This document shows, piece by piece, positions 24,301 to 28,183 of a stretch of DNA of 45,306 nt. The notes beneath the pieces are model-generated. The model worked only from the letters and a program-made list of their open reading frames with translations, was not told the DNA's origin and did not search any database. Origin of the DNA: CAYGZA01 sp964354135. GTDB lineage: Bacteria; Planctomycetota; Planctomycetia; Pirellulales; Thermoguttaceae. The first letter of the stretch is position 1; each line of letters starts with the position of its first letter. The position numbers were made by a program, and so were the translations under genes. The stretch covers positions 1-45,306 of the forward strand of contig CAYGZA010000011.1 of NCBI GenBank assembly GCA_964354135.1. The letters run 5' to 3'.

Positions 24301-27300
24301 AACTACAAGATGGCCCACATCACCGTGTCCGACATACAGGTGGTGGAGGGCAACCAGGGAGAAACCCAGGTCAACGTGACCCTGCACTTCGCCGACTCCT
24401 TCGGCGGGCCGGTGACGGTCAACTACTCCACCGCCGACGGCACGGCCACCACCGGCGACAACGATTACCGGCCCTCTTCCGACACGTTCAGCTTCACGCC
24501 CCAAGGCACTCCCTTCGGGAAGTGGGACACCAAGGCGCTGACCCGCAACGCCACCAACAACTACAACTACTCCGTCTGGGGCGACATGGTGGTCTACGAA
24601 AGCAACTCGGGCAACGATACGGACATCTACCTCTACGACGAGAGCACCGGCGTCACGAGGCAGATCAGCGACTCGAGCCTGAACAACCGCTTTGCCAGGA
24701 TCTACGGGTCAAACGTGGTCTGGGCCGGAAAGGCCAACGACGGCAACGATTACGAGATCTTCCGCTACAACGTCAATAGCGGGGTCCTCACCCGGCTGAC
24801 CAACAACAGCTACGACGACCAGAGTCCCGAGCTCTCCGACCGCTTCGTGGTCTGGTGGGGCGGGACGGGAGCTCGAGGGTCGATCTTCGCCTACGATCTG
24901 GTTTCCGGCACGGGCCCGGTGAAGATTTCCAACGACGGCTTCGACAACATCGAGCCGCGGGTTTCCGGCCAGTACGCGGTTTGGAGCGGCTCGGACTCCA
25001 CCGATTCCGAGATCTTCCTCTGGGACGGGACCTTCCTCCCCAACGGCACGCCCTCTCCGGCCAAGCAGTTGACCAACAACAGCGCGGACGACCGGCGGCC
25101 GCAGATCACCAGCTACGCGAGCGGCCCGAGCGTCGTCTGGAACGTTGTCTGGCAGGCGTACGACGGTACCGACTACGAGATCGACGTCTACCGCGTCGCT
25201 CAGGCCACCAGGACGCGGATTACGGCCAACAACCTGCAAGACACCGATCCGCAGGTCTCCGGCGGGAATCTCGTGTGGCAGGCCAGCGACGGCACGCGGT
25301 CGAGCATCATGGCCTACGACCTGTCGAAGGGCGGTACCGGCAGGAGCATCTCGGGGAGCGCCTACTTCCACGAGACGCCGCAGATCGCCGGCAACCGGGT
25401 CGTCTGGCACACCTTCGACGGCAACGATTGGGAGGTGTACTACTACGAAATCGGCGGAAGCCGCCTCCCCGAGAACATCAGCAACAACGCGGTCTTCGAC
25501 GGCGACCCCCAGGTCTCCGACCAGTTGGTCGTCTGGAGGCGGTTCCAGAACGGCAGCTACGAAGTGATCCGTGCCGTGCAGTCCCCTCCGGAGGTCACCG
25601 GAACCGTCACCTTGGTGATCAACGGCGACACCCGCCTGGAGCCCGACGAGTACTTCTTCCTCAATCTGAGCTCGCCCGCGCTGGCCGTCATCGACGACAC
25701 CCAGGCGAGGATTGCGATCCTCAACGACGACGGGCCGCTGGACTACGGCGACGCGCCGGACCCGACCTATCCCACGCTCCTGGCCAATAACGGCGCCCGT
25801 CACGCGGTGGTCTCGGGCGTCTATCTCGGCTCCCGCGTGGATACCGAGCTGAACGGCCAGCCCACCGCCCAGGCCAACGGCGACGATAGCCGCGGCACGG
25901 ATGACGAGGACGGGGTGACGTTCGATACGCCGCTTGTGCGCGACATGCTCGCCCAGATCACCGTCACCGCCTCGGTCGACGGGTATCTCGACGGCTGGAT
26001 CGATCTGAACGGCGACGGCCGGTGGGACGACTGGCTGGACCGCTGGAGCCAGCCGCAGACGGACCACCTCTTCGTCAGCACGCCCGTGACGGCCGGCCCG
26101 AACGTGCTCACCTTCAGGGTCCCTCGCGACATCCACGTGGGCACCGCCTATGCCCGGTTCCGCTACCGGACGACTGCCGACCCGATCTCCTACACCGGCA
26201 CCGTGATGAACGGCGAGGTGGAAGACTACGCCGTGACGATCGAGGACAACGTCCGGGTCACGGGGCCGAACGTGGACGCCACGGGCTCCGACCTGGACGA
26301 CATTTACCGGTTCTGGGCGGGGCCCAAGTACGTGGTTTCGCTCAACGGGATCGTCTACAAGTTCGACCCCGCCGACGTCGACACCTTCACCTTCGACGGT
26401 GGTCCCCACGTGCTCGGCGACCGGGTGTTCTACACGGGAGATCCCGGCAACGAGACCGCCGATCTGTGGCAAGACCACGGCACGTTTGCCGGCGTCCGCT
26501 ACGGCGCGTCGTCGATCAACGTGGAGTTCCTCACCGCCACCAGCGGCGGCGGCAACGACCAGGCCACGCTGCACGACGGTCCGGGCATCGACACCTTGGT
26601 CGCCTCCCCGACCGCCGCCATCTTGAGCGGCCCCGGCCTTTCGCTGCGGGCCAACAACTTCCCGAGCGTGATCGCCAACGCCACGCCCGGCGGGCAGGAC
26701 GTCGCCAGGTTGACCGACTCTCCGGGCGACGACACGTTCACCGCCTATCCCGCCTCGGCCGTGCTGACCAACGGAACGACGTTCTCCAACCGGGCCAACG
26801 ACTTCCGCTACGTCTTTGCGACTGCCCTCCAGGACGGCACCGACGCCGCGGCGTTCTACGATTCCCCGGGGAGCGACACGTTCACCACGAATCCGGCCTC
26901 CGGCAACATGACCGGCAAGTACCGGCCCGCCGGCGCCACAGTCGATCGCTCGTACTACAACTCGGCACAGGGCTTCGACACCTACGTGGCCACCTCGGCC
27001 GCGGGGTCGGACCTGGCCAAGATGACCGATTCGGCCACCGGGAACGAGCTGTTCACGGCCACCCCGACCCGGGCCACGCTCTCGGGGATCGGCGTCTTCG
27101 CCCAGGCCAACAACTTCCGCTATGTCAACGCCTTTGCCACCGGCGGCAGCGACGTGGCAAAGCTCGAGGACTCCGCCGGGACCGACAGCTTCGTCGGCAA
27201 CCCGGGCTACGGCGTGCTGTTCGCCTACGCTTCCCCGGTCAATCCGTTCTACGTCAACCGGGCCACCGGGTTCGACAAGGTGGAGGTCACCTCCAAGAAC

Positions 27301-27822
27301 GGCGGCTCCGACATCGCCCGGTTTTACGACTCTCTCGGCAACGACAACTTCACCGCCTACGAGAAGGCCTGGGCCGAGCTCAAGAACGACGCCGGCAATC
27401 CCACGAGCTTCGACAACAAGGTCAACAACTTCCGCTACGTCTACGCCTTCGCCACCCAGGGGACCGACATCGCCTACCTCTTTGGTTCCTCGGGCAACGA
27501 CACCTTCGAGGGCCGGCCGGACTACGCCTATCTCATCAACAGCGCCCGCGGGTTCTACAACCGGGCCAACGCCTTCGACCAGGTCTTCGCCTACGGAAAC
27601 GGCGGCGACGATTCGGCGACGCTGCGGGATTCGGCGCTGGCCGACGCGCTCGCGGCGGAGCAGAACTGGGCCACGCTGAATCGGTTCGACATCGCCTTTG
27701 CCTTGAGGGTGCAGGACTTCGGGCGGGTAACGGCCATCCGGAGCGCGGGCGACGATACGAAGCACGTGGTCCCGCCGCTCGATTTCCTCCTCACGGTAGT
27801 AGGAAACTGGAGAGACATCTGA
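3301..27822 (+). CDS. Giant modular extracellular protein (S8 protease, two matrixin-like domains, propellers, NIDO, SdrD_B, Calx-beta, GEVED)
   Basis: A single frame of 8173 residues. Residues 40-50 (MEQFEDRVLLN) resemble the planctomycete LEPR-XLL N-terminal motif. A subtilisin-like domain follows, with Asp207 (IVDDGLERTH), His245 (NHGTAVAG) and Ser420 (AGTSAAAP), then a P-domain at about 509-625. Two zinc-metallopeptidase motifs occur: HEIGHLLGLGH 1077-1087 and HELGHSIGLGH 1308-1318, each with a downstream Met. A PPC domain lies near 1366-1485. Then come beta-helix-like segments, seven DGxxFxxxDG modules, three tandem TolB-like propellers, a fourth propeller, two NIDO-like copies, four GEVED domains, a split SdrD_B, a split Calx-beta around an eight-bladed propeller, and eight terminal repeats ending in NWRDI. 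It is probably secreted or surface-exposed; its substrate is unknown. The ATG has a GAGGAG ribosome site 8 nt upstream. The gene stands alone, with its own leader and terminator. Confidence 0.93.
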   Translation: MGVWNSLCRLAERRATARRPRPERKRRGPPGLTKARQLRMEQFEDRVLLNIGPSSPQDDPLWDHALDLAIQHAGNLSQYGPAALSATTQWVVGLAEGSSPQQSAQILGADSLGQTQYLSNGFIWQFPSTVGWQQVAEQLQGAAGVEFFYPLVAAQQQRRFVPNDPMFNQQWHLQNTGQSGGTPGEDVNVVSAWDTARGTGVQIGIVDDGLERTHADLVGQYRSDLSYDFNYNDPDPIPDLPADNHGTAVAGVAGAEGNNGTGVSGVAMDVELAGLRLISAPTTDAQEAAALSYRNQEIDIYSNSWGPIDAFAWLVGPGPQTTAAIQDGARNGRGGLGNVYVWAGGNGATGLDNVNYDGYANLRYVIAVGTIDDDGRKAFYSEPGAALLVVAHADGILTTDRTGAAGYDPSNYFANFAGTSAAAPVVSGVVALMLQANPNLSWRDVQFILASTARRNNPTDPDWVQNQGGTGYWVNHKYGFGAVNAAAAVAAARTWTPLGPEVTPTPYVSDPGLALTIPGLPNGNGVSRTVTMGTSVGSIERVEVTVDIDHVSPGDLEIILRSPQGTESRLAEFHVDPFNNGYQNWTFTSTRHLGERAGGDWTLTVRNRTSGISGTLNSWSLAVYGSSGPGVGPELVSIIPNEGEMLQDGDVLDIAPRELTLRFSEGQQIDPATLGAIRFVRSGGDGIFADPSPKLDMNIPIGWIGIGERPNEVIVRFAEALPDDLYRITIIGSGAAPLKNLNGRIFHGGQDLTVGYELDLGPQIIAVVPQPVTRDPATGQLQQSRSTIEVYFNDDDLLPSSVANTDYYSLMAQNNPGDPLDDTLVHPIQVVYDPAIDPTTGPATDKAVLRFSDDLANLGGESYVGLGTRTFRLRIGNLYQTITTTRHAALGDPGSGFLSAYDLQTNVGNAFTGGSAQSVVISAAIDPQPFDMEWPGAIDEPGHRDLPDHTFGGLVIEDHYIGGADGAGGVPTIPYNFQSLYGYFEGSPKYNLITEAQKQRARETFELYGRYLGVQFLETPAQGLTIVTGDLRVLAPNIPTGPGGVAGIAGGGMAIMDNAEDWGNSEYGGGWFRVAMHEIGHLLGLGHSYDIPSIMGSGTGGYISDLPSGFWDAPVGDLVYVYAGEGAAQGSGTEPAPAVHPAGTPPTTDVDWAGRNIRYEGNSPEDYVAPGNKWGPPQIGTGATVTWSFMPGGILDSGNVDGGWTSVSLDSFMPLGYADQIRAAFDAWSAVADIRFVEVPDGGEDFGQPGPADIRVGAHAFDGAYGVLAHAYYPPGAGAPGDLHFDLAETWKLGFGTNGIDVFQVTAHELGHSIGLGHTGVPDSLMNPYYSEAFVGPQADDIAGAVYLYGARVQPPLPRGPEAIFPGDHDIVHGQYMWRPDSNDIDLYQFTLTAPGTLSAETIAERFQDSSLLNSLLTLYNADHEIIARNDDYFSNDSYLELHLQPGTYYVAVTASGNSDFNPEIEDSGLGGTTQGTYDLRLNFMPDATSALVDADGRPTPLDGNADGQAGGEYDFWFNTQMPDRTLFVDKQEPASRTGAPGSPTNPYKLISAAFAAARPGDIVRIVGNNFANDNYGRSIVAKAGSQILDGKTFTISDGSQTVVFEFDKDTPPSVTPGSVRVPFTPTSTVDAVAAAIATAINGARISRGLRVSAVLDGSIVKLVGQTAIFDRQTGPLESTLEDNLAYEIGRSQRNFVLADGATMEVPRGVTVMIDAGAVFKLRAANIDVGSSTETIDRSLGALQVLGTPQNSVYFTSYHDQLIGRDTEPLNTIPDKGDWGGLVFRNNLDYDAMEIDANRRVLETTGIFLNYVNHSDLRYGGGRVTVNGISSVYTPVHMVEARPGVSYNVFSRSADAALSADPNSFLESKFQSSTDTSSPAIGGFVDRMFTADYDRVGPDIYRNHLENNSVNGLFVRIRTEAGVPLDKLDVPGRFDDLDIVHVVPENLAITGTPGGPLAVVGTSPLTATGTRINSVAARDPATGGGVDDGHFFSINDGFTTVVFEFDNNGLLADPNRVPIPFAVLETAGQMAQHVVDAVNWAIANKRLKVQVSYTPGASFIDLIGSAITFKGFATREIRTDARLKIDPGIITKLKGSRIETEASAQFIAEGFKGYPMIFTSIFDDRYGAGGTFDTSNDANRTTPQRGDWASLNFGPVSLASIDWARVFYAGGNSPIEGGFANFDPIEIRQASARVTNSLFQSNAAGSDGDRNGRGFIGPATIYARGAQPVLVANTFRNNEGSVVSIDANSMKAPVVGDWGRTTGPLNAFSEFDDNHGPLVRLNRFTENDVNGMVVRGGTLTTETIWDDTDIVHVVYNEITVPNHHTYSGLRLQSTAGASLVVKLLGVTAGFTTTGSPLEIDDRIGGTIQVLGTPGHPVMMTSLADDTIGAGVDPWDRPQFNTDNAAVNPQPGDWRSIRIEKYSNDRNVAVVNELELPLGVTDEQKLNEVSDRAQPIGNLGTTLNGGDDALRLGFEVHGYIRYDEPADVDVYSFKAAAGQEVWIDVDRTQFPLDTIIELTDADGQILAWSDNSRNETAPASETIAGQGLARPMARESWAVKDYMSQNPRDAGMRMVLPGPAGQVRAYYVRVRAAVRTLEAVAGAQIRDGDMFSLNDGVRTIGFEFDNNGSVQGSNVAIPFAENQDAGQTADAVVAAVNFAHANLGLGVTANVRGPGVTHVDNTVVLALDRGMVGAGAVLRFDAGTSAVKRVNPVGVYEFQVRLRELQELPGSIVSFANIAYATNGIEVRGQPTHSPLLGESTQVAGNNSAANAQPLGNLLASDREALAVGGYLTGQNDVGWYRFGMDLQAVQSIAGVNDEGSRWPVTIDVDYADGMARPDTALWLFDSTGRLIFIANDSSVLDDQPAPGQGANVDDLTRGTFGVRDPYLGTVYLPEGNDMFYNVAISTRGQLPAVLADPSSPLYQPLLRREPVNSLQRIAEDHVGSQNGSALAVDAQGPMFNGQTPTELNLYADDFNLGDVILYATNGSDLFTVNPFTGAEMTDVTGRGAPRLPGVPPRTYQDLAMSNDGRLMSMSWIINTLQEAQMVWHDTGNAATLYNPGTGAQISVGGNPDGINAGEVDPRNAQAACNLGDPPGQVPGGIQFKAFAFDPYTDTTSRYTVAIGDVQYQGYGVQYWQNLVYVLNASGQGVQRPGTTGGPRVTSDIIPLGQLEPPASADVDSVFVPTPSDDVDPVYVPQGLNDNFDPAYVPAGPYKDYIVFASNYDFGGLNSNPDGDYELYRALPNASSSGFTDLVRLTDNSFSERSPHVSSDGAKVVFTSDRDGNSEVYLMNLAAPATQVRLTTNAASDFSPKFKPSAGAPYTIAWSSNRVVADNPEGDFEVFVMSVDAANVPGPAVQVTQNNGASDITPAFSYDGSSIVYASNQTWGSNPTNNPEGDYEIAQLPSNATLAPNPASLLTDNVVDDYAPVWASAGVGQFVAYQKSAAAAVGWDLWQLDPAAANPPATETEIVSGVGDELTPAVRADGTQIAFATDRDGHFEIYRTNLAGSAQTRVTQTDFSGPRRVVFASQVHDPSLGFNNPEGDYELYMGEENPSGGLVNLVQLTRNSYDERTPDVSPDGLKLVFASGRAWNDGSPSDGKSELYVMNLAPEDPSTNPARRLTVDLPNYPANDQNPKFSQELYLPGATTVPGAKYSITWSSNRFDVLNNPSRDFEVFRMDLDASGNVLQTTQVTQNGVSDVTPSFSPDRSPLRNLTDVRILFATRQVDSDVNPQGDYEIVWLPATSSLVGAVPDANFLTRNDSIQDIGPVWARNVDPSTTVREWIVYQKFNGRPTGWDLYKLDPTAGGEIRVGVSSPPADDQTPSFQPDGNGLVFATNRDGQFELYRTDLNGAVQTRLTINGVMTPRIVFASERDGDYELYTMDFDGSNVIQLTDNDFDERSPHVSADGKKLIFTSDRSGQTKVYVMAFDAVTPIPEGPGNPARRLTSEGGTEETPKFSPDIDPDPVLATYRITFSSTRMDFTDNPTGDSEIFAVNDGLTLPVTVAGGNLVQVTRNTAQDITPSFSLDANPDPVVHDIRYLYSSNQVESTANPQGDYEIVNLPVYTALGTYTRLSPGPVVAQYLTRNDGINDRAPVWTFNTQTGQERVVYQKFRSIDWDVYELDPTAAQPETTEAAVILDLGGEDITPAMSQDGVWLTWATNRDGQYEIYRSRYDGLNMARLTDDSGKVANISGLAYIEGVLYAVAENGDFYWISDSSGSPLDLSGGPGAWDWGFVGIDPPQAPKYIARTGGGPRLNYIANLKDAGNRPIRFSGLSAGPENVEDGRYAKMLFATDSGGTMYAFDTKGMFQPLFLNGQTSVSLPIGGATGLAFSNIDYNLWHVTNRRGSDWWAGGAPEDRGHGIEQTLDMSRRDPWYPVAGGTSFYFGLEDPRPGTTISNQPGASNYIDRSANMFYTYDMPGGGHGTLTTEAFSLKGYQPADKPTLYFNYWAQTENSTSWDGVRAYVSADGANWHLVATNTDMDDPDIANEVGGHGGQELLDNTGFWRQAHIDLSGFAGGENLKLRFDFSTASDMEIGRVTLGGAYLRAVPGNELRDANYFMVDGNPTDPTSGVPFEFDMGYALIVPNVAGHAIADGETFTLRDERAASPPITFEFNKTGGVSGSNRPIDISDSDTTYEVAQKIVAEVNAAFGPWLTAVMDQVHPERVFLNRATLVTQSPVRAVTVEGDAPGVLSFGRIVFTSNRGGNNDIYIVNADGTGTPQNLSNNAASDFEPVVSVDGSRIAFTTNRTGDNEIFVMPATGGTATRLSWNAADDRHPTFNREGTLIAFQSSRNGTWDVYAMDSATGNPQTLLTPGGADNSQDPAFALTGTTVVFASDRNGSQYDLYTVDASNPANQIQLTTDPADEREPSFDPTGQKVTFARRNPNGTYDVFVKDLITSSELRLTQNAGDNRSPAFSRDGKKIAFATNRNGNWEIYTVNADGSGSLQRVTNNAAADQYPTWAAGAVPIRVRGNMTDAEIAKAVWLALDQRFTNPNIRPTLSVEMVQTLSGQDYADGQTFTIADRYQTVTFEFDNTAAWPPGVAAGNVAVTYNSAMSELQIAQAIASAVNIAHTTVLTPPLEISALAEMQGGNAYVRLTGDSLTDPNYPNPVYFDAGNAALGQPFAGTASKQDDSLVHMIGHRVTSTLPAVGPLPSTGLAPFGYSEFLVGDDPPNKLGGFELGDRYRDFHRGQSNHFEGFYIDDIIIGFAERGEMVTASTPETTFAAQNPGQAIVEGYYQMEVRRSQDYGTWVPTPVGPLLALYSAFDTNDRYTKALTLQIPDAMEIAQGGSFWVGDGVNKQRFRFLDPSRIRPGDPTDGIPVYFNGRETAAQMADKVVQAINSVRTIKVTASSITTGMASGSGSNRVNLFGAKWVDFDALWNVAGAVPPIVLAAPGPIVLPPQDDAPSALENFGFNFEFYGNVYQQFYVNNNGNITFQGALPNYIPAGFPQGTPIVAPFWADVDTRNGGGEVRLARGTSSRNNPFVQIDWVNVGYYDRLDPTNRDYRDSFTLYVEDDPGGDLVGFFYHDMHWTTGDIDGQGGFGGTGAQIGFDAGNQVSYLSVGRPKSQADLTTLLAVGQYTFRFDPNTGSPGSAQRVLAFGDNYAGSTTGVRVIPMARGDENHPRDQGQIILDSNRITHSLNYGIVVDASSRDSSASWAHPASALPLREINSQRLVPGIMLQNNVIAYNSSGGIHFSGDPNPAGTPLAAVPFGRIVNNTIFGAAGTGRGVGIEVDQNASPTILNNIVAGLDIGIRVDASSSQRGTTVGTTLYQNNRTNVVGTALGDFALLASPTAPLFVDAANGNFYPDIGSVAIDSSLNSLADRPALVTVRNPLGIPASPILAPDRDLYGQLRTDDPNVAPPSGMGGNIFKDRGAIDRVDFLGPTAILIDPLDNDPAMVDRNRNANDVLLVGALLTQFAVQLQDAGGVGIADSSVTGSAVVLKKDGVPLTLDLDYFFAYNATNDIITLYPAAGVWAQSSTYTIELTTQIRDLANNSVQPNRVDGTTFFTVVLSALDFGDAPDPLYPTLLEHDGARHIIFPDLPGVPGFYLGTGVNGEPNAKLFDPGLPGSGDQFDDGVVFLSPLLMDSTVGVNVTVSGVGAGLGRLDAWIDFTGDGDWNDPGEQIFASRSVDGGLNALSFTVPNEALGAKAGYTYARFRLSRSGGLAPAGEADSGEVEDYRLRVVKYFEDFGDAPAPYPTLLSDNGASHQADPTKAHLGAGVNADTDGQPSPMADADAFDDGVTFYATSPLTPGATVQITVNASGPGGYLAAWIDFGADGAWTPADKIAFYTDRNLTVPLAGPLQPGNSQLFFQVPTAINVNFYTFARFRLASDANDVLLPTGLAKDGEVEDYRVLVIDTPIDWGDAPDDPNLPGYPTLKSNHGARHQVDFLHYLGTMADYEPDGQPNGTATGDDISGVDDEDGIRFVKDISIPGDPLPFENRLVPDRIAQIEVTASAAGYLSGWVDFNGDGDWADLGEHLAFFESGSTTTFNKPLAAGLNTVSFYVPKDLNAVTTFARFRFAETLIPTLNFQGPDTGPAPVGEVEDYQVQIVVGDASISGRKFNDLNANGQWDTNISGVIPPIVLAAPGPIVLPPEDDFPSALENFGFDFEFYGNVYQQFYVNNNGNITFQAALPNYIPAGFPQSTPIVAPFWADVDTRNGGGEVRLARGTSSRNNPFIQVDWVNVGYFDRLDPANRNYRDSFTLYVEDDPGGDLVGFFYHDMHWTTGDIDGQNGFGGTGAQIGFDAGNQVNYLSVGRPKSQADLTALLAAGQYTFRFDPGTGAPGGAEPGLAGVTLYLDLNNNGRLDDGEPTRLTRSDDPSTPGVNETGYYIFDKLLPGPYEVREVIPDHWQSPAQKDSVQTYPYYAEDSRMAHAGLRAPGGVQLTDGQIFSLSDGTTTAVFEFERLIGGGGVGPGRIPILFSPTDAPDDVATAIADAINTARTGSGPDVTAAASTDVVALTGPQQVMFRKPAATPLVELGHVDLDAGEDITDVNYGNYKMAHITVSDIQVVEGNQGETQVNVTLHFADSFGGPVTVNYSTADGTATTGDNDYRPSSDTFSFTPQGTPFGKWDTKALTRNATNNYNYSVWGDMVVYESNSGNDTDIYLYDESTGVTRQISDSSLNNRFARIYGSNVVWAGKANDGNDYEIFRYNVNSGVLTRLTNNSYDDQSPELSDRFVVWWGGTGARGSIFAYDLVSGTGPVKISNDGFDNIEPRVSGQYAVWSGSDSTDSEIFLWDGTFLPNGTPSPAKQLTNNSADDRRPQITSYASGPSVVWNVVWQAYDGTDYEIDVYRVAQATRTRITANNLQDTDPQVSGGNLVWQASDGTRSSIMAYDLSKGGTGRSISGSAYFHETPQIAGNRVVWHTFDGNDWEVYYYEIGGSRLPENISNNAVFDGDPQVSDQLVVWRRFQNGSYEVIRAVQSPPEVTGTVTLVINGDTRLEPDEYFFLNLSSPALAVIDDTQARIAILNDDGPLDYGDAPDPTYPTLLANNGARHAVVSGVYLGSRVDTELNGQPTAQANGDDSRGTDDEDGVTFDTPLVRDMLAQITVTASVDGYLDGWIDLNGDGRWDDWLDRWSQPQTDHLFVSTPVTAGPNVLTFRVPRDIHVGTAYARFRYRTTADPISYTGTVMNGEVEDYAVTIEDNVRVTGPNVDATGSDLDDIYRFWAGPKYVVSLNGIVYKFDPADVDTFTFDGGPHVLGDRVFYTGDPGNETADLWQDHGTFAGVRYGASSINVEFLTATSGGGNDQATLHDGPGIDTLVASPTAAILSGPGLSLRANNFPSVIANATPGGQDVARLTDSPGDDTFTAYPASAVLTNGTTFSNRANDFRYVFATALQDGTDAAAFYDSPGSDTFTTNPASGNMTGKYRPAGATVDRSYYNSAQGFDTYVATSAAGSDLAKMTDSATGNELFTATPTRATLSGIGVFAQANNFRYVNAFATGGSDVAKLEDSAGTDSFVGNPGYGVLFAYASPVNPFYVNRATGFDKVEVTSKNGGSDIARFYDSLGNDNFTAYEKAWAELKNDAGNPTSFDNKVNNFRYVYAFATQGTDIAYLFGSSGNDTFEGRPDYAYLINSARGFYNRANAFDQVFAYGNGGDDSATLRDSALADALAAEQNWATLNRFDIAFALRVQDFGRVTAIRSAGDDTKHVVPPLDFLLTVVGNWRDI
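12946..15865 (+). repeat. Three tandem six-bladed TolB-like propellers within the giant gene
   Basis: Three consecutive units (about 12946-13860, 13861-14895 and 14896-15865) each show six blades in the same order, with strands of the type IVFASxRDGDYELY and loops such as NPEGDYE. The last blade of each unit has the form FATDRDGHFEIYRTN. This matches the PD40/TolB-like propeller family. The units diverge too much for a recent duplication. Confidence 0.8.
17386..18185 (+). repeat. Fourth TolB-like propeller (six blades) within the giant gene
   Basis: Six blades run from RIVFTSNRGGNNDIYIV to KIAFATNRNGNWEIYTV, each ending in a xxNPxFSxDGx-type turn. The block separates GDAPGVLSF from AGAVPIRVRGNMTDAEIAKA, which read as if they once belonged to one continuous module. 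Confidence 0.75.
19457..20075 (+). repeat. NIDO-like domain, copy 1
   Basis: About 206 residues beginning PPIVLAAPGPIVLPPQDD and containing FYVNNNGNITF, IVAPFWADVDTRNGGGEVR and GFFYHDMHWTTGD, as in nidogen-type (NIDO) domains. It aligns without gaps to 23045-23663, at an exact offset of 3588 nt. Confidence 0.85.
21346..22968 (+). repeat. Three tandem GEVED domains in the giant gene
   Basis: Each unit of 170-195 residues begins with the type xDxGDAPxxYPTLLxxxGARH, contains WIDFxGDGxW and FARFRL, and ends GEVEDYR or GEVEDYQ. Approximate units are 21346-21867, 21868-22380 and 22381-22968. A fourth is at 25735-26250. Confidence 0.9.
23045..23663 (+). repeat. NIDO-like domain, copy 2, inserted in an SdrD_B-like domain
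   Basis: An ungapped duplicate of 19457-20075, with about 17 amino-acid differences by my count (roughly 92 percent identity at both levels). The sequence before it (ISGRKFNDLNANGQWDTN) and after it (EPGLAGVTLYLDLNNNG) are the two halves of one SdrD_B-type domain. Confidence 0.85.
24310..25737 (+). repeat. Calx-beta domain split by an eight-bladed propeller
   Basis: 24310-24513 encodes the first half of a Calx-beta domain (VSDIQVVEGN ... VTVNYSTADGTAT). 25596-25737 encodes the second half (VTLVINGDTRLEPDEYFFLN ... ILNDDG). Between them about 360 residues form eight propeller blades with the strand type VVWxxxDGxDYEIxxY. Confidence 0.8.
25735..26250 (+). repeat. Fourth GEVED domain in the giant gene
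   Basis: Begins LDYGDAPDPTYPTLLANNGA and ends GEVEDYAVTIED. It stands after the split Calx-beta domain, apart from the other three copies. Confidence 0.9.
26540..27780 (+). repeat. Eight C-terminal repeats of the giant protein
   Basis: Eight units of about 46-56 residues follow the pattern GGxDxAxLxDSxGxDxFxxxPxxAxLxxxxxxxxNxAxxFxxVxAxA. They form the C-terminal domain and could be a beta-solenoid or an anchoring region; I cannot name the family. Confidence 0.8.
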
Positions 27823-27966
27823 AAACGTGCGGCGGCCGCAACGGCGGCAGCCGCAGGGCAAGAGGGCTACGATTCGGTTCGATGGAAAAGAGTGCCATGC
27901 GGCAAAGCGGCCCTCGGCCGTTTCCCGCTGCTGCGGCCGGGGAAGAAACCCAACCCGGCAGGAGCC

Positions 27967-28000
27967 AACCGCCGGCATCGCCCGGCGGTTTCCCTTTCTT
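27967..28000 (+). terminator. Rho-independent terminator after the giant gene
   Basis: A perfect 9-bp stem AACCGCCGG / CCGGCGGTT with loop CATCGC is followed by TCCCTTTCTT. It lies 145 nt after the stop codon and before the bioB promoter candidate. Confidence 0.7.
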
Positions 28001-28017
28001 GGCAGGTTTTCGGCCGG

Positions 28018-28046
28018 TTGGAAAGCCTTGCCCGGCGTGTTACGAT
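28018..28046 (+). promoter_or_regulatory. Candidate promoter of bioB
   Basis: TTGGAA (28018-28023), a 17-nt spacer and TACGAT (28041-28046). Each box matches 4 of 6 consensus bases. Its place just after the terminator supports it. Confidence 0.35.
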
Positions 28047-28073
28047 AGACTCCCAAGGGAGTTGCACGATTCC

Positions 28074-28098
28074 GGGAGGGCGAGGCTCCTGCCGAGCC
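28074..28098 (+). repeat. 25-bp planctomycete dispersed repeat, solo copy
   Basis: Identical over 25 nt to 40720-40744. The core is GGGAGGGCGAGGCTCCTGCC followed by GAGCC. The inverted partner arm seen at the other locus is missing here. It lies in the presumed bioB leader. Confidence 0.85.
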
Positions 28099-28183
28099 GC
28101 CTGGGAGCCCGGTTGGGCGAGTCGAGTGAGGCGAGCCCCACGCTGTCTCTCGTGCCGGAGTGTGGTTCTTCCTGCGAAGATCG

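Larger units (their letters stand above)
27823..28183. other. Intergenic region between the giant gene and bioB
   Basis: No gene is recognised. It contains a strong terminator (27967-28000), a candidate promoter (28018-28046) and a solo copy of the 25-bp planctomycete repeat (28074-28098). Confidence 0.6.
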
